Positions 1 through 12,110 of a DNA stretch of 64,000 nucleotides are shown one piece after another. A model generated the notes under the pieces. That model was not told the origin of the DNA. It did not search any database and was given only the letters and a program-made list of their open reading frames with translations. How positions within the stretch are numbered: position 1 is the first letter of the stretch; the number at the start of each line of letters is the position of its first letter. Origin of the DNA: Codonopsis lanceolata. Its lineage: Eukaryota > Streptophyta > Magnoliopsida > Asterales > Campanulaceae. Position numbers and translations under genes: made by a program. The stretch is taken from contig CM028380.1 in assembly GCA_013146195.2 (NCBI GenBank), positions 81,641,128-81,705,127 of the forward strand, in the 5' to 3' direction.

Positions 1-222
1 ATAAGCTGGTTAATCTTCACACCTCTAAAACTCATCCTCGTACTCAAGAGAAAATCACTCCAACCGAAGGCCAAGGTGGATAATGACTTATTTTATTACC
101 TCGCAAGTGTACGAATCATTATAGAGTATAGTGATCGGAAAGCAAGGGTCGAACCATAGAGACAAGAAGCAATTAAAGCAAGTAAACAGATAACAATTAT
201 AAACTAAGAGGGGGTTTGGTTG
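1..222. other. Unassigned repeat-like flank of the hAT fragment
   Basis: No coding potential is visible. Positions 85-205 read like a sequence I have seen repeatedly in plant intergenic DNA, but I cannot name the family. The segment lies just upstream of the hAT-derived unit. The inverted copy of that unit runs into an assembly gap at 52441, so I cannot tell whether this flank belongs to the same repeat. Confidence 0.3.
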
Positions 223-1697
223 ATTTATCTAAATTAACTAAACTGTTTTATTCTACTAGTGATCTATGAATATATTGGCAACAGTTTATATGAAAGCAGA
301 CAAACACAGTTTGTGAAGATTTGATTATGTGGGGGAATTTAGGAGTTAGGATTCACTTGTATCTACTCTAATACTCTTTTGTTTAATGTATCAATCATTA
401 TGTCTTGGGTTCGTTCACGAAGGAAAAGAGTGGTACGCTATAGGTCCACGATTTACAAACTTAGTGTCACTAAGTTGAATTATATTTTCGTTTCCATCTA
501 ATAATTCAACCGAAGATATATCTGAAGTGTAAGAACATAAAAACATAAGAAACTAAATATAACTTATCACTGTCGTGCATCGATAGATTTAATTTATCAC
601 AAAGGTGGGCCAATATACGACATATGCATATGGTCGTGTAATGCTACTAGTTTACCCAAACTCATTTCACTTTACGCGATGAAGTTAAACCAATTCGGAA
701 CATAATATCAGTTTTGATGAGACAACATAATATTTAAAAAAAATGGGCTAAATTTTGTAGACAACAAAATATGGAACCTAAATCATTTTATTTAGATGTT
801 CCAAACCGATGAAATTCCACCTATAAAATATTATATGAATCTTGTCAACGTCGGGAACAATTACGTGCATTTTTTCAATCGATAGATTACACTCTTCCAA
901 TATTTTTTCATCAATGGGATGTTTGTGAAAATTTAAAGATGATTTTGAAAGCTTTTAACGACGCTACCGAACAATTTTTCGGTTCTTATTATCCTACTTT
1001 CATATTAGTTTTAAAACACTGTGCTAAAATTAGTTATATATTTAAACATTTTAAAGATTGTCCAATTTTAGGTGAATGTATTGCTAATATGAGAATAAAA
1101 TGACTAAAATATTTTTTGACCATTCCACCATTGTTTTTAGTAGCTAAAATATTAGATCCTAGAATAGGATAAAATGATTTAGAAGCACTGCTAAAATATT
1201 ATTATGATAATTTATTCCCCGATGACGTTGACTTATTTTCAACTGACCTTATTCCAAATCCAACAAATGTTTCGAATAAAGTTAAAAATATTTTATATGC
1301 ACTTTTTAAAGAATATTACATAATTTATGGTACTAATATTAGTAATGAAAATGTAGGTATTAGTAGTAGTAGTCAACTTAGTGATGACCATTTTTCTTGG
1401 ACAGATAATTTTATTAATACAAGAACTCAAAAACGAGCACGAGGCTATTAAAATACATTAGAACTTGATTTATATTTATCAACTAACTTTGGTCCTATAG
1501 AAAATTTTGATATTTTAAAGTGGTGGGCGAGAATGTCCAAAAATTATCCAACTCTATCATTAATTGCAAAGGAGATCCTAGCTTCTCATGCTTCAACCGT
1601 CACCGTTGAACATACATTTAGCGTGTCTGGCTACGTTTTGGATGAAAGAAGATCTCAGTTGAGTCAAAGAAATTTAGAATTTCAACTTTTGGTGGAC
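223..1697 (+). repeat. 1.47-kb hAT-derived repeat, inverted copy of 50969-52440
   Basis: This block matches the reverse complement of 50969-52440 almost base for base over its whole length. It includes about 500 bp of non-coding leader (with short motifs such as GATCTATGAATATATTGGC) followed by the transposase remnant. The copy ends where the chromovirus LTR begins at 1699; the second copy continues past that point (coding on through an acidic tail), so the LTR element inserted into this hAT sequence. Confidence 0.85.
740..1697 (+). pseudogene. hAT superfamily transposase remnant (RICESLEEPER/Ac-like), copy 1
   Basis: Conceptual translation on the plus strand gives a decayed hAT transposase. 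It has a middle domain (words like FNDATEQFFGSYYP, KDCPILGECIANMR, FLVAKILDPRIG) and the C-terminal dimerisation domain (ENFDILKWWARMSKNYPTL, then HASTVTVEHTFSVSG, residues typical of the hAT_C family). At least four in-frame stops are visible, for example after DPRIG and after RGY. The 3' end is lost to the LTR retrotransposon at 1699. The BED zinc finger and N-terminus are absent. It cannot encode an active enzyme. The same stops occur in the copy at 50969-52440. Confidence 0.8.
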
Positions 1698-1698
1698 G

Positions 1699-4540
1699 TG
1701 TGACGACCCGACCCTGACCCCAATGCGAGATCCCGAATCGTGCCGTCCAAATAATCAAGTTAAACACATAAGCATGCACGAGTAGGTTTACGAAAATCAT
1801 GTGGCGCAACATTGCATACGAATAACAACTCGGCTACACTTGGCCGGAAAAACAACCTAATTTAAACAAGTCATCGGCGTTACGTTAGGAACCCAACAAC
1901 TACTCCTACAATTAACACATGCTTATAAAACCTCAACGGCCACAACATGCCGGAGACAAAACAATAATAACACTTTAAACAAGCTTTAGCGGAAGAAACT
2001 GTGATGAACCAACAACATATAAACAAGCTCGACATAAAGTCAGCATACCAAAAGATTTACAAGTATCAAATATTAAGTTACTACAACAACAAATTCCCAA
2101 GCCAAGTCTACATGACTTGCTTCCCAACGTCCTTTCCAAAATAACAGATTAATCAATTAAAGTCCAAAAGAGCAACCTCGCTCACAACGTCCAAACGAGC
2201 ACGTGAATCTAGCGTGGGACGTCTCCTCGGCTTTGATCTAAGGAAAACAAAGCAAACAAATAGGGTAAGTCGAAAGACTTAGTAAGTTACCAAAATATGC
2301 ATGTTCATGTTATAGCATGACATTTATCACAATTATGGCATGTTATCATCATTTAACACTTAGCACATTATCATTATATGGCACTTAGCACATTGTTCAC
2401 ATAAGCGCGTAAAGTAAATCATACAAGTAGGATATGATAGTCACGGCCGCTTCGTAGCTCCTGCAAAACATTCTGTTACTGGTTCGTGCCATCGATGTTA
2501 TGTGAATTCATCGACTATCGTCGAGTCATACTCGATCTCAATAGCAAGCCAATGCGGCACTTAGCGTCACGGCAAAGGGGCTACTTCCCCCAGCGGCCGG
2601 TGGAGGGGTGTGTGGAGTCAGTGCGGCGATCCATAGCAAACACGAATCCCATAATTCGTGAAGGCGATGCATCGTCCCACCCTGACTTGATAAACAAACC
2701 AAATTATGCCAGCTGGACTCAATGCAATGTACAAGTAGATATTTACTTGACTTAAACCAATTAAGGACCGAATTCGACAAGAGCGAACTCGACCAACCAA
2801 GTAGGGGTTAATCTCTACCATTAAACATATCAAGGCAATTAAATTGCACAAAACCATCTTTCATAACAACTTGTTATAATCAATTAAACCAAACTCATAC
2901 TTGAGTAACCCAAGTCAAACGGCGTTCAAACTTCGTAGGGATTGAAATTAGAGTTCAACACGTTCAAATATTCCCTAGAGTCGACTCCGTTGAGTCTTTG
3001 CTCTAAATTCCCAAATTTGGAGAAATTGAAGCTATGTGCTTCATAACCCAACCTAGGTCAATTCTAGGTTCAACAAGGATATAAATTCACCTAAAGCATT
3101 TTAGCGCAATTCATGTTCTTCATGTAGTCCAATATTGAGGATACAACACATAACAAATTTCACACATACCACATAGGCATAATTTAGGGCATTCCCAAAT
3201 AATTTCACTTTCATCAACAAACATGCTACATTTTTCTAACATGTTCAAGACCTCAATTAACGTGATACAAGAGTAAATTAAACTCTCAAAGGCAAGAAAT
3301 TCACCTAGACATGCTCCTAGCAAAATCATACATTTAAAATTCAAATGAAAGCATAGGAAGCAATTATGTGTCCTCATTGACCTCACACATCATAAACTTT
3401 GTTTCCTTAGGGTCAATGAGAACAAAAATGAAGATGAGTAACTTACCTAGCTTGAGTGAAAACTCAAGAGAATCCAAATCTAAACGGTGAAGTCGTTCCT
3501 TTCGTCTCACCCGTCGAGAATCAAAGTTTGGCGATCGAGCGGTGGAATCCTTGGGGATCGAAGGAAGAAGATGAAGCTAGGGCTCAAACTCAAGCCCCAA
3601 CTCTCTCTCTCTCTAACTTGTAGAAGTAGGATGAACAAATGAAGAGTTTACAGAAAATTGGTCAAGACTTGGGTATTTATACCTCCAATCAAGAGAAGGG
3701 TACAAGGGGTATTTCTCAAGTGCAATTAGTGAGTGTTAGGGAGTAATCAAACACTTAACCAAACTAAATTAACCTCTAATTGATGTTAGGACTTGATTAG
3801 GACTAAGTGTGGGTATTTAGGAAGGGTTTAGAGGGGGTTTAATGGGGGTAGGATAGGCATTTCACGACCTAACTCAAAACAGGGGAAGAAAAATCCCGTA
3901 GCAGATCTGCAGGTGAGGCGGGCGCCTCACCTAGCTCCATGCGACGCCTCGAACTCGGGGCTTCTCCCAAGTTCAGTCCATTTTGAATTTGCTCTGCTTG
4001 AGGCGGGCGCCTCGCAAGCTCCAATGCGGCCTCGGCTCAGAATCTCTAAAACTTGATCTAAACTTGATCTAAATGGTCCCAAACTTTTGGGCAACCATTC
4101 TAAGGTCTAACCCTACTCAAAAGCAGTCGGAAACACACAGAACAACTCAGGAACAAGATAGAACAAGGCGCGAACCACGCGAATGAACAACGAATCAAAC
4201 TATAATCAAACACCATTCAAACTAGAATGTCTTGGACATGAAAGAGACTTGTTTCAACATGATTAAGACCTGAATATAAAGCCAAGAACTCAAACGAACA
4301 CTTATGCGTCGAAATAGAAGCAAATACGAGCAACGAGAGGAATCGCTAAGGCCAACTAGCAGCGATTAAACCAGGCGATTCTACAAACAAGTTTATATGA
4401 TTCTAAGCATGTTATGGACTTCTAGAATGATCTATGAATGATTCTAAGAGCGTTTATATATCAAGTAAACAAGTTCACAAACAACCAAGAAAGTATAAAA
4501 ACAAGCATAGAATGCACATGCAAGGTTATGAGGCGTTACA
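1699..4540 (-). repeat. 3' LTR of chromovirus (about 2.84 kb)
   Basis: On the minus strand it begins TGTAACGCCTCATAACC (at 4540) and ends GGGTCGGGTCGTCACA (at 1699), giving canonical TG...CA ends. A polypurine tract lies immediately outside 4540, on the internal side. It contains two copies of a GAGGCGGGCGCCTC-type inverted repeat near 3912-3935 and 4001-4015, and a CT microsatellite near 3601-3615. All open frames inside it are incidental. The length is at the long end for plant chromoviruses but normal for Tekay-type elements. Confidence 0.85.
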
Positions 4541-7500
4541 CTCTCCCTCCTTTAGGAATTTAGTCCCTAAATTCTTACCAAGTTCGTCAAACAAATGTGG
4601 ATGCTTCTCGTCTTGGTTTCCCAATCGCTTCCTCGATATTTGTGGTTTCTCCAAAGAACTTTGACTAAGGGAATTCTTTTGGTTCGTAGAACTTGCTCTT
4701 TGGTATCCAAAATCTTCCACGGGCTTTTCGACGTATGACATATCGAAGCTCAAAAGCGTGATCTCTTCATACTCAAGTACATGGGTATCATCCTTGAAAT
4801 ACTTTCGCAACATGGAAACATGGAATACATTATGAGTCTCCGAAAGGGGCGGTGGCAATGCATGCGATGCTAAAGACCCGACTCTCTCAAGAATCTCGAA
4901 TGGGCCAATGTACCTCGGTGTAAGCTTCCCTTTCTTGCCAAATCTCCGTACGTACTCTCTCCTCGGTGTCACGCTTGAACACGTAATCACCCACTTGGAA
5001 CTCGAAGATCTCGTCTTCGATTGTCCGCGTAACTCTTTTGTCGACTTTGAGCGGTGCGCAAACGATCTCTAATCAACTTCACGCTCAGCCCGTTGCACCA
5101 ACTCGGAACCCCAAAGTTTCGCCTCCAGACTTCATCCCAACAAATCGGCGATCTACTACGCCCATACAAAGCTTCATGCGGCGCCATCTTGATACTCGGC
5201 TGGTAGTATTATCACATAAACTTAAAGGTAAGTGAGAATCGGCTTCCCTTGAAATCCACGGCCTGGCTTCGAAGCATGTCCTCCAAAATCTGAATCAATC
5301 GCTGGGATGACCATCGGTTTGCGGATGAAATCTTCTTGAAGTCTAATTTGGTCCCCAAAGCTTCACAACGTTTGCCAAAATGCGGATGTGAACCTCGGAT
5401 CTCTATCGGACACAATATACTAACGTGCGCCATGAAGTCTCACGATCTCTGGATGTACAAAGGCGCTAAGCGAGTCAACGAATAAGTGATAGCTATCGGA
5501 ATGAGTGTGCGGAACTTAGTCAATCACATGGACTATAACCCAAAGCGCATTAAAACCTCTCGCGTCTTGCTTGACAACACACGAAATCCATAGTAATGAA
5601 CTCCCATTTCCACTCGGGAATCTCAAGTGGTTGTAGAAGTCCCTTGAGCCTCGTGCTCGGCTTTAACTGTGACAAGTCAAACACCTTGACACATACTCAG
5701 CGATTTCCCTCTTCGTATGCCTTTCCACCAAAATTGTCTTTTCAAGTCAGTAGTACATCTTCGTGCTCCAGGGTGAATGGTATACCTCGATTTATGAGAG
5801 CCTCATCAAGAACCAACCTCTTCAAGTCATCATTAGAAGGAACACAAATTCGACCTCGGAATGTCAAAGCACCCTATTTATTAGTCACAAAATCGGCGAT
5901 ACATTCTCGGCCAACCCATCAAAAATTTTCTTCAACTTTCAGGATCATTCGCTGCGCTTCTTTAATCTTCCCAAACAAGGCTGGTGTAGCTTACGAACAT
6001 TCGCGAAAATCACACCTTTGCTCCGGGAACACTAGGACTCCAATCTCGCAAGTCCTCCAACATCTTCCATTCTCTAACCATCATACACCTATATATGAAC
6101 TTTCCTACTCAAGGCATCCGCTACTACATTCGCCTTCCCTGATGATAAAAAATAGTGCAATCGTGGTCTTTAGTTTCTCCATCCATCTTCTTTGCCTCAT
6201 GTTCAACTCCTTTGGGAAAACAAGTACTTCAAACTTTTGTGGTCGGTGAAGATCTCAAATTTAGCCTCCATACAAGTAGTGTTTCCACTTATGCAACGAA
6301 AATAATCGCAGCCAACTCCATATCGTGTGTCGGGCATTCGCTCGTGAATAGACAACTTCCTCGAGCATAGGCGATAACTCTACCATTCTCGCATCAACAC
6401 ACAACCCAAACCTTCCTTAGAAGCATCACTATAAATCACAAAATTATCTCCTCCACTAAAGCCAAAATAGGTGCCGACGCCAACCGCTTAAGCTCTTGAA
6501 ACTAACTTCACATTTCTCGCCTCCAAACAAAAGGCACATTCTTTAGGCCAATTTCACATAGAGTCACAATCCGAGAAAATCCTCAATAAATCTCTCCGAA
6601 TAACCCGCTAGACCCAAGAAACTCCGAACTCGTAACCGAACTAGGTCTCTTCCAATTGCCACCGCTTCAACCTTAGAAGGATCAACGGCTACTCCGCGCT
6701 AGAAATGATATGCCCCAAAAAGGACACTTCCTCAAGCCAAAAGGCACATTTGCTAAACTTCGCATAAAGTCTCTCCCGAAGAATAGACAAGACAATCTCA
6801 AGTGTTTCATGCTCCTCCCGAGATTTCGAATACACTAAGATATCATCAATGAAGACTACAACAAAGCAATCAAGATAACTGTGAAAGACACGGTTCATTA
6901 AGTCCATAAATACCGCTGGCGCATTCGTCAACCCAAATGGCATCACCACGAATTCAAAGTGCCCATATCTAGTGCGAAAAGTCGTTTTCGAATGTCTTCT
7001 CTAACCTTCAATTGATAGTAACCCCATCGCAAATCAAGCTTAGAATAGACGATAGACCCTTGCAATTGGTCAAAAAGATCATCAATGGGGTAGAGGATAC
7101 TTATTCTTAATAGTCACCTTATTCAATTCGCGATAATCTATGCATAACCGCAAACTCCCATCTTTCTTCCTCACAAATAGGACCGTGCTCTAAGGCGACA
7201 CACTTGGCTTAATAAAACCAATCTCTAGGAGTTCTCAGAATCGAAGTTTTCAACTCTCTAAGCTCATGGCGCCATCCTGCCTTAGAAATCGGTGAAGTCC
7301 CCTAATAAGCTCAATACAAAACTCTAGTTCTCTATCTGTGGCATAGCATGATGGGTAGAAAACACATCGAAACTCACATACTACCGAACCTCTTCTAAAC
7401 TCGGCGAAGACCTCTTCTTATCAACAACGCAGGCAAGATAACCCGCACACCCTTGAGACAACAATTTTCTAGCCCTTAGCAGAAATGAAAAGCAAGTCAC

Positions 7501-7990
7501 TCCACGCTTGATCACCCACAAAAGTAAATTCAGCACACCCGGCATATAAAAAGTAACCCTCTTCCTATGGTACTAACTATAGCATGATAAGCACATAACC
7601 ACCCATGCCAAGAATCACATCAAAATCACGTATGGGTAAAACTACCAAGTCCGCATGCAAAGTGTGGTCACCCACCAAAACATCACAAGATCTAAACACT
7701 TCCGACGAAGCATATATTCCCCGAAAGGGTAGACACTTCAAGCAAGTATGGCAAAGATTGAGGCAACACGCAAAGATTCTCAACAAAGTGCGGCAACATA
7801 AGAATGCTAAGACCCGGATCTATGAGAATTCGAGCCTATGATCAAATATAGAAAGAGTACTTCCTATCACGGCCGTAGACCCTCAACCTCGCTACCGATC
7901 AAGCGCAAACACACTCCCTCGAACCTTCTGTTTACCATCTCCATCTCTCTAGCCCTCAGCGCTGCCCTGGCGCCGCCACCCGATCGACTA
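4526..7990 (-). pseudogene. Chromovirus pol remnant (PR-RT-RH-INT-chromodomain)
   Basis: Minus-strand domains in order are: aspartic protease near 7840-7577 (DPG-type active site, then LVGDHTLHADLVVLPIRDFD); reverse transcriptase about 7180-6680 (KKDGSLRLCIDYRELNKV, MPFGLTNAPAVFMDLMNRVF, catalytic FIDD at about 6860-6840); RNase H about 6500-6200; and integrase about 6050-4700. The integrase shows a broken core, then a GKLTPRYIGPFEILERVG tail and HNVFHVSMLRKY. The last ~60 residues of the 4526-4990 frame resemble a frameshifted chromodomain. Frameshifts and stops break every domain, so no functional polyprotein remains. Confidence 0.85.
4541..4556 (-). other. Polypurine tract of chromovirus
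   Basis: The complement reads AAAGGAGGGAGAG directly next to the LTR boundary. This is the expected plus-strand priming site for a gypsy retrotransposon oriented on the minus strand. Confidence 0.8.
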
Positions 7991-8018
7991 GCCTTGAACT
8001 TGGGACAATTCCTCATGT

Positions 8019-8118
8019 NNNNNNNNNNNNNNNNNNNNNNNNNNNNNNNNNNNNNNNNNNNNNNNNNNNNNNNNNNNNNNNNNNNNNNNNNNNNNNNNNN
8101 NNNNNNNNNNNNNNNNNN
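8019..8118. other. Assembly gap (100 N)
   Basis: Exactly 100 undetermined bases, the usual placeholder for a gap of unknown size. It removes the 5' end of the chromovirus. Sequence to the right is unrelated host DNA. Confidence 0.99.
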
Positions 8119-9412
8119 GGCATTAATTCAATTATAGAATGATGGAGGCTTTCTTAAGTTTGCACTAATTACATGAGATTAATAAATGGCCAACAAACAC
8201 CAATACTAATTGATCATCATGGTTTGCTTCTTTACTGCCACCTACCCTAGCTATTACGTCATTCCAGTATTTACATACAGAAGTTGGGTTGGGTTGGATA
8301 ATATTTATTTAGCTTCATTCTAGAGTTTTTAAATATGGTATGAATGAGGTGTGAGTGTGACGGACAACAGGAATTAACAAACAATATAATTGAGCATAAA
8401 TAATAAGTGATGCAATCAATAGAAACAATAATAAATTAATTACAGAAAAAAAGATGTCAGCATATGTATGTACCAATTAAACAAGTGATGACTACTAATC
8501 CCACTATAAGTCATACCCTTTTTTAACTTTAAAAACAAGTTTATCTACACAACTAGCAAGTAATATAACATTTGATTCCGGCCGAACTCAATACATTATT
8601 GCATCCAATGATAGGAAGACTTAATAAAGGTAATTAGCAACTTAAATAAATGTTTACGCCGGTTTATCAACATCTCTCTCTCTCTCTCTCACATCATAAT
8701 TAAATATACATGATGTGTGTGTGTGTGTGTGCGCACACATACATATTATATAATGTTGTGAAATTAAGTCAAAATACGCAGCTCGTCCCAAGTTTAGATA
8801 AGAAATATTTAAGGAAGTTTTCGTTAGGTGGTCTGACTGTAAGCATTAAATTTTCTTAAATCACTATTAACATTAATCCTTTGAATATAATTAAAAATGA
8901 TATGAATGAGTATGATTCGTGTGATCGATCACAGTGGCTAAAAAAATATTCATGTAGCAAAACACAAGTAACCGAGACAAAAATGTTGATCTTTAATTCT
9001 AAAATAAAACATTCTTAGAGAGTTATACTCCCTCCGTTTACCCAAAAAGTCCAAATTTGAAAATTTTGAAAATTAGCATCGTACATTGATGGAAGCACAA
9101 TCGGGTGAGACGATGCAAATAGACATCTTACGTCAAGAAAAACTTGTACAAGCATTAATTTGCAATCACCAAAAAAAATAATTTAAACAAGTTAAAACAA
9201 ATTTCAACCATTATTTTTATGGTTTGGTGACTAATTCAAACTATTAGTGGAAACATGGATTTGGCAAATCTTAAGTGATGATAATCTAATCAAATTAAAC
9301 CACAAATGTAAAATTCTCTCCCTCTCTCTAAATTGTAGCACCTGAACAGTTTAACTACCCCAACTCCCAATGGACCACACTAATGAGTTTTCAGCTGCTT
9401 TATTTTTATCAC
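8119..9412. other. AT-rich intergenic region upstream of the VUP-like gene
   Basis: No gene is seen. It contains a CT microsatellite (8676-8691), a TG/CA microsatellite (8714-8742) and, at 9028, a Stowaway-like terminus (TACTCCCTCCGTTTACCC). I could not find the matching opposite end of that MITE, so it is probably truncated. CT-rich tracts at 9318-9335 lie just upstream of the VUP promoter. Confidence 0.5.
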
Positions 9413-9421
9413 CTATATATA
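9413..9421 (+). promoter_or_regulatory. TATA box of the VUP-like gene
   Basis: CTATATATA lies 79 bp upstream of the predicted ATG at 9500. That places transcription start near 9445 and gives a short 5' UTR of about 55 nt. It is the only good TATA motif in the right position. Confidence 0.55.
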
Positions 9422-9499
9422 CATACATTAGAAGGGCTTCTCCAAACCTGGCCAAGAAACCCAACTTCTACAGCCTGTTCTTCATTATACACATTCAAG

Positions 9500-10383
9500 A
9501 TGGAGAACTCTATAACTTCTATGAGCAAATTGGAAGTTTCTCCTGACGAAAGTAGTTGGACCTTCTACTTTGAAGATTTCTTATGCAATTATGATGAACC
9601 AACTTCTTATTCTTGTGACTATGAAAGTCCTTCTCTCATTTCTGATGCTGCTTCTTCTTCGGCAGCAGCAGCGAAGAAGGTCACAAGTGACAATGATCAA
9701 GTTGTGGGTTTTTCTTTGAATAGAAGTTATAGTAAAAGTTTAAGTTTCAAGAAGAGGAAAACAGGAGGATTAGTAGATGATGCATTGGAGGATACTGCTA
9801 GTTCTCCAGTAAATAGTCCCAAGGCATGTTTGATGAACTAAATATACTTATAAGCTATGAATTAGTATAATTTATGTATATTAGCACCAGTTAATTAATT
9901 ATTATCTAGATTTAATTTATGTATACGGTCTTATTCAAGTTTCGATCACATTTTTTTTCTTCTTCATTCATGCATGGATCGATAATATACCTTTATGTAC
10001 ATTAATTTCTCTTATCTTGTGATTTTAATTAGCAGGTTTCGTATTTCAATCAACTGGAGTTGAGGAGAAAAGACAAGGAACACAGAGACCATTCAGAGGT
10101 AACAATCAATAAAGTGATTTTTGGTGTCTTTTTCTTGAATTGAACTATTAGATTCTTCTATGTTACCTTTTTGGATTATACTTATATTGGTGAATGATTA
10201 TTTCTTACCTAACAATTTGGTTCTAAATTCTGGCTATTATAGGAGAAAGTTGGTGCATGTGGCCAGGCAGATGGAAGAAGTGACCTTGGAATTGTCAGAA
10301 GAGACAGAGATTATACCGAACTGAAGAAAAGAGGGCTTTGCTTAGTGCCGATACTGTCTGTGTTGGCCAACAATCTTGGTTAA
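9500..10383 (+). CDS. VUP-like protein (VASCULAR-RELATED UNKNOWN PROTEIN family), 3 exons
   Basis: Exons 9500-9823, 10036-10098 and 10243-10383 join in frame to a 175-residue protein. Visible family landmarks are ESSWTFYFEDF (residues 17-27), SLISDAASS (45-53), LEDTASSPVNSPK (96-108) and a conserved C-terminus YTELKKRGLCLVP (153-165). These match my recollection of the Arabidopsis VUP proteins: small, low-complexity plant proteins of unknown biochemistry, expressed in vascular tissue and reported to alter growth and hormone responses when overexpressed. The ATG at 9500 is chosen over an upstream in-frame ATG at 9383 because it follows the TATA box and begins the conserved MENS start. Intron 1 (9824-10035) has a GC donor and AG acceptor; intron 2 (10099-10242) is GT-AG. 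If intron 1 is retained, the frame stops after five more codons at 9841. No membrane segment or signal peptide is seen. Confidence 0.82.
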
Positions 10384-11630
10384 TTTTCATTTGGTTCAAT
10401 GCAGAATCATCTCTCTCTCTCTCTCTCATATACAATCGTAATGCTGTACAATTCCATGAAAGAAATAATATTAGATCTTGCGCTCAATGTCAATTAGACA
10501 GGTCATTCATGAGCTGCGATAACTGAAGATCACTACTTTCTACTTGGACACTTATACAGCAATATTTCATGTCCTTACAACTTTACAGTGGTCTGAAGGC
10601 CAAAGCCTTCGTTGAGTAACATAGTAACATACTTATTTGTGAGAGAGAGAGAGAGAGAGAGAGAGATTATATGTGGTTAAATGAAACTAAAAAACAACAT
10701 GAAATTTTTAGTACGTACGGTATATCTCTACAACTTATAGGATCGATAATACTCAAATGAATCAATAGAAATTCATACATCGACTACGTACTCTCTACTC
10801 TCTAGTAATAATGCCTCTCTTCCTGGACAATAGCTACTCCAGCTAAATTTTTATTCTTGCCTTGGTAACACAGATAAGGTTCCCTCATTGCTTCTGTAAA
10901 TTAATGTAAAGGTAGAACTAAAACTTGATGATCCATCTATTAACTAAAAGAGACTACTCAAGTCCGTTTTGCTTTTGAAATTTAACATTTGTGCCTTCCT
11001 TTTTAAGACTACCCTCTTAACTATATATCGTCATCTGTTCTAAAATAAATGTCATTATTCATTTTACATGGGTTTTAAGAAAACATTTGACTTGAAGTTA
11101 TTTTTCTTTCAAATATATCCTTGATCAAAATATTCTTTACTGTACTGGAATAAAAAACGATCATTTCTTTTTCTTATCTAAAAAGGAATTTCAGACAATT
11201 GGCCGGTTTGGAAAAACTTTTCCCAAATCCAAAGAAGACACTTATTTTGGAACGCCTCCAAATGAAATAAAGGACACTTATCATGAGGCAGGAGGGAATA
11301 CTTATTTTGTTGGAACATTCCTCCCCATGACAGCCTTTTTGAACTAGAAACTCGATATATATATACATTGCGGTAGCTATTGTATGTAGAAGCAATCCCC
11401 CTTTTTGAATGTCAAAGTGAATAAACATCAACCAGGGATCAGGGTGGGTTAAATAGCAAGTCAAGGTTTCTCATAATGAAGAAAAAACTAAAATAAATGA
11501 AAAACAAGTGATTCTCAGAATGCCTCGAGTTACCATCCAATTTCCTATCAAAGAGATGAACATTTAAACTTATTATACGTTTGTTTCTTACATATTGTAT
11601 CACAGCAGTAAATCTCGAATCTATATATTA
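10384..11630. other. 3' flank of the VUP-like gene; no gene seen
   Basis: The VUP 3' UTR probably occupies the first 200-300 bp and includes a CT microsatellite at 10410-10429. A GA microsatellite lies at 10640-10666. Beyond that I see AT-rich intergenic sequence. Short frames on either strand, such as 11174-11464 (-), show no recognisable motif. Confidence 0.5.
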
Positions 11631-11772
11631 CTCCGTTCGTCCCAAAATGAGTATCTATTTTTGTATAATTTTACTAAGGGTATTCATGTGTATGTGTGAT
11701 TAAAATGACCCAAAAGTCAATTTTACTTTTGTGAAGAAAAAAATATGGATACTCATTTTGAGATGGAACAAG
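11631..11772. mobile_element. Stowaway MITE (142 bp)
   Basis: It starts CTCCGTTCGTCCCAAAATGA and ends with the inverted counterpart (ATTTTGAGATGGAACAAG), flanked by TA on both sides (11629-11630 and 11773-11774). TA duplication with a CTCCxTxCGTCCC-type terminus is diagnostic of Stowaway elements, which are mobilised by Tc1/mariner transposases. Confidence 0.8.
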
Positions 11773-12110
11773 TAGCATGCTCCAACACATAAAAATGAAG
11801 TAATTAACTTAAACCCTAAGGCTCTATCTACCTCAAATACACATTAGCTTGTACTAGATTGTTGTGTTCGGTTGTAGCTAATTAAGAAAACGGTGACAAC
11901 AAATGACAAATCGCATCTATGGCCATTCAGCTGAATAGTTAATTACTCCTTTTTCTGAGTGCTAAGTCTATTGCTCCTAAAGCTAAGGTCCCACCAGGCA
12001 TGTCTACAGACAAAGGATTCCAGACCCCAAATTCGAACAGTTATCGTCAAGAATATTCATCAATAATTGGAAAACTATAATAAAGTTTCTTGCTTGTAAT
12101 AATCATTAAG

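Larger units (their letters stand above)
1699..8018 (-). mobile_element. Ty3/gypsy chromovirus (Tekay/Del-like), truncated at gap
   Basis: Read on the minus strand, the element runs from the gap toward position 1699. It shows a gag tail, protease, reverse transcriptase, RNase H, integrase with a chromodomain-like tail, a polypurine tract (complement of 4541-4553) and then the 3' LTR. The order protease-RT-RH-INT with a C-terminal chromodomain identifies a chromovirus; the long LTR and integrase C-terminus fit the Tekay/Del clade. The 5' LTR and most of gag are missing at the N-run 8019-8118. It inserted into the hAT fragment; the second target duplication cannot be checked because of the gap. 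Confidence 0.85.

Noticed and set aside
2486..3386. Short frames on both strands within the long LTR
   Set aside because: Position inside a defined LTR with intact ends explains the sequence; none has a motif.
9383..9499. Upstream in-frame ATG extending the VUP-like protein by 39 residues
   Set aside because: It lies before the TATA box, the extension is not conserved-looking, and the family starts at the MENS-type methionine.
10640..10666. GA, CT, TA and GT microsatellites (also near 8676, 8714, 29038, 29277, 30406, 32272)
   Set aside because: Ordinary plant microsatellites; no further meaning inferred, noted only as landmarks.
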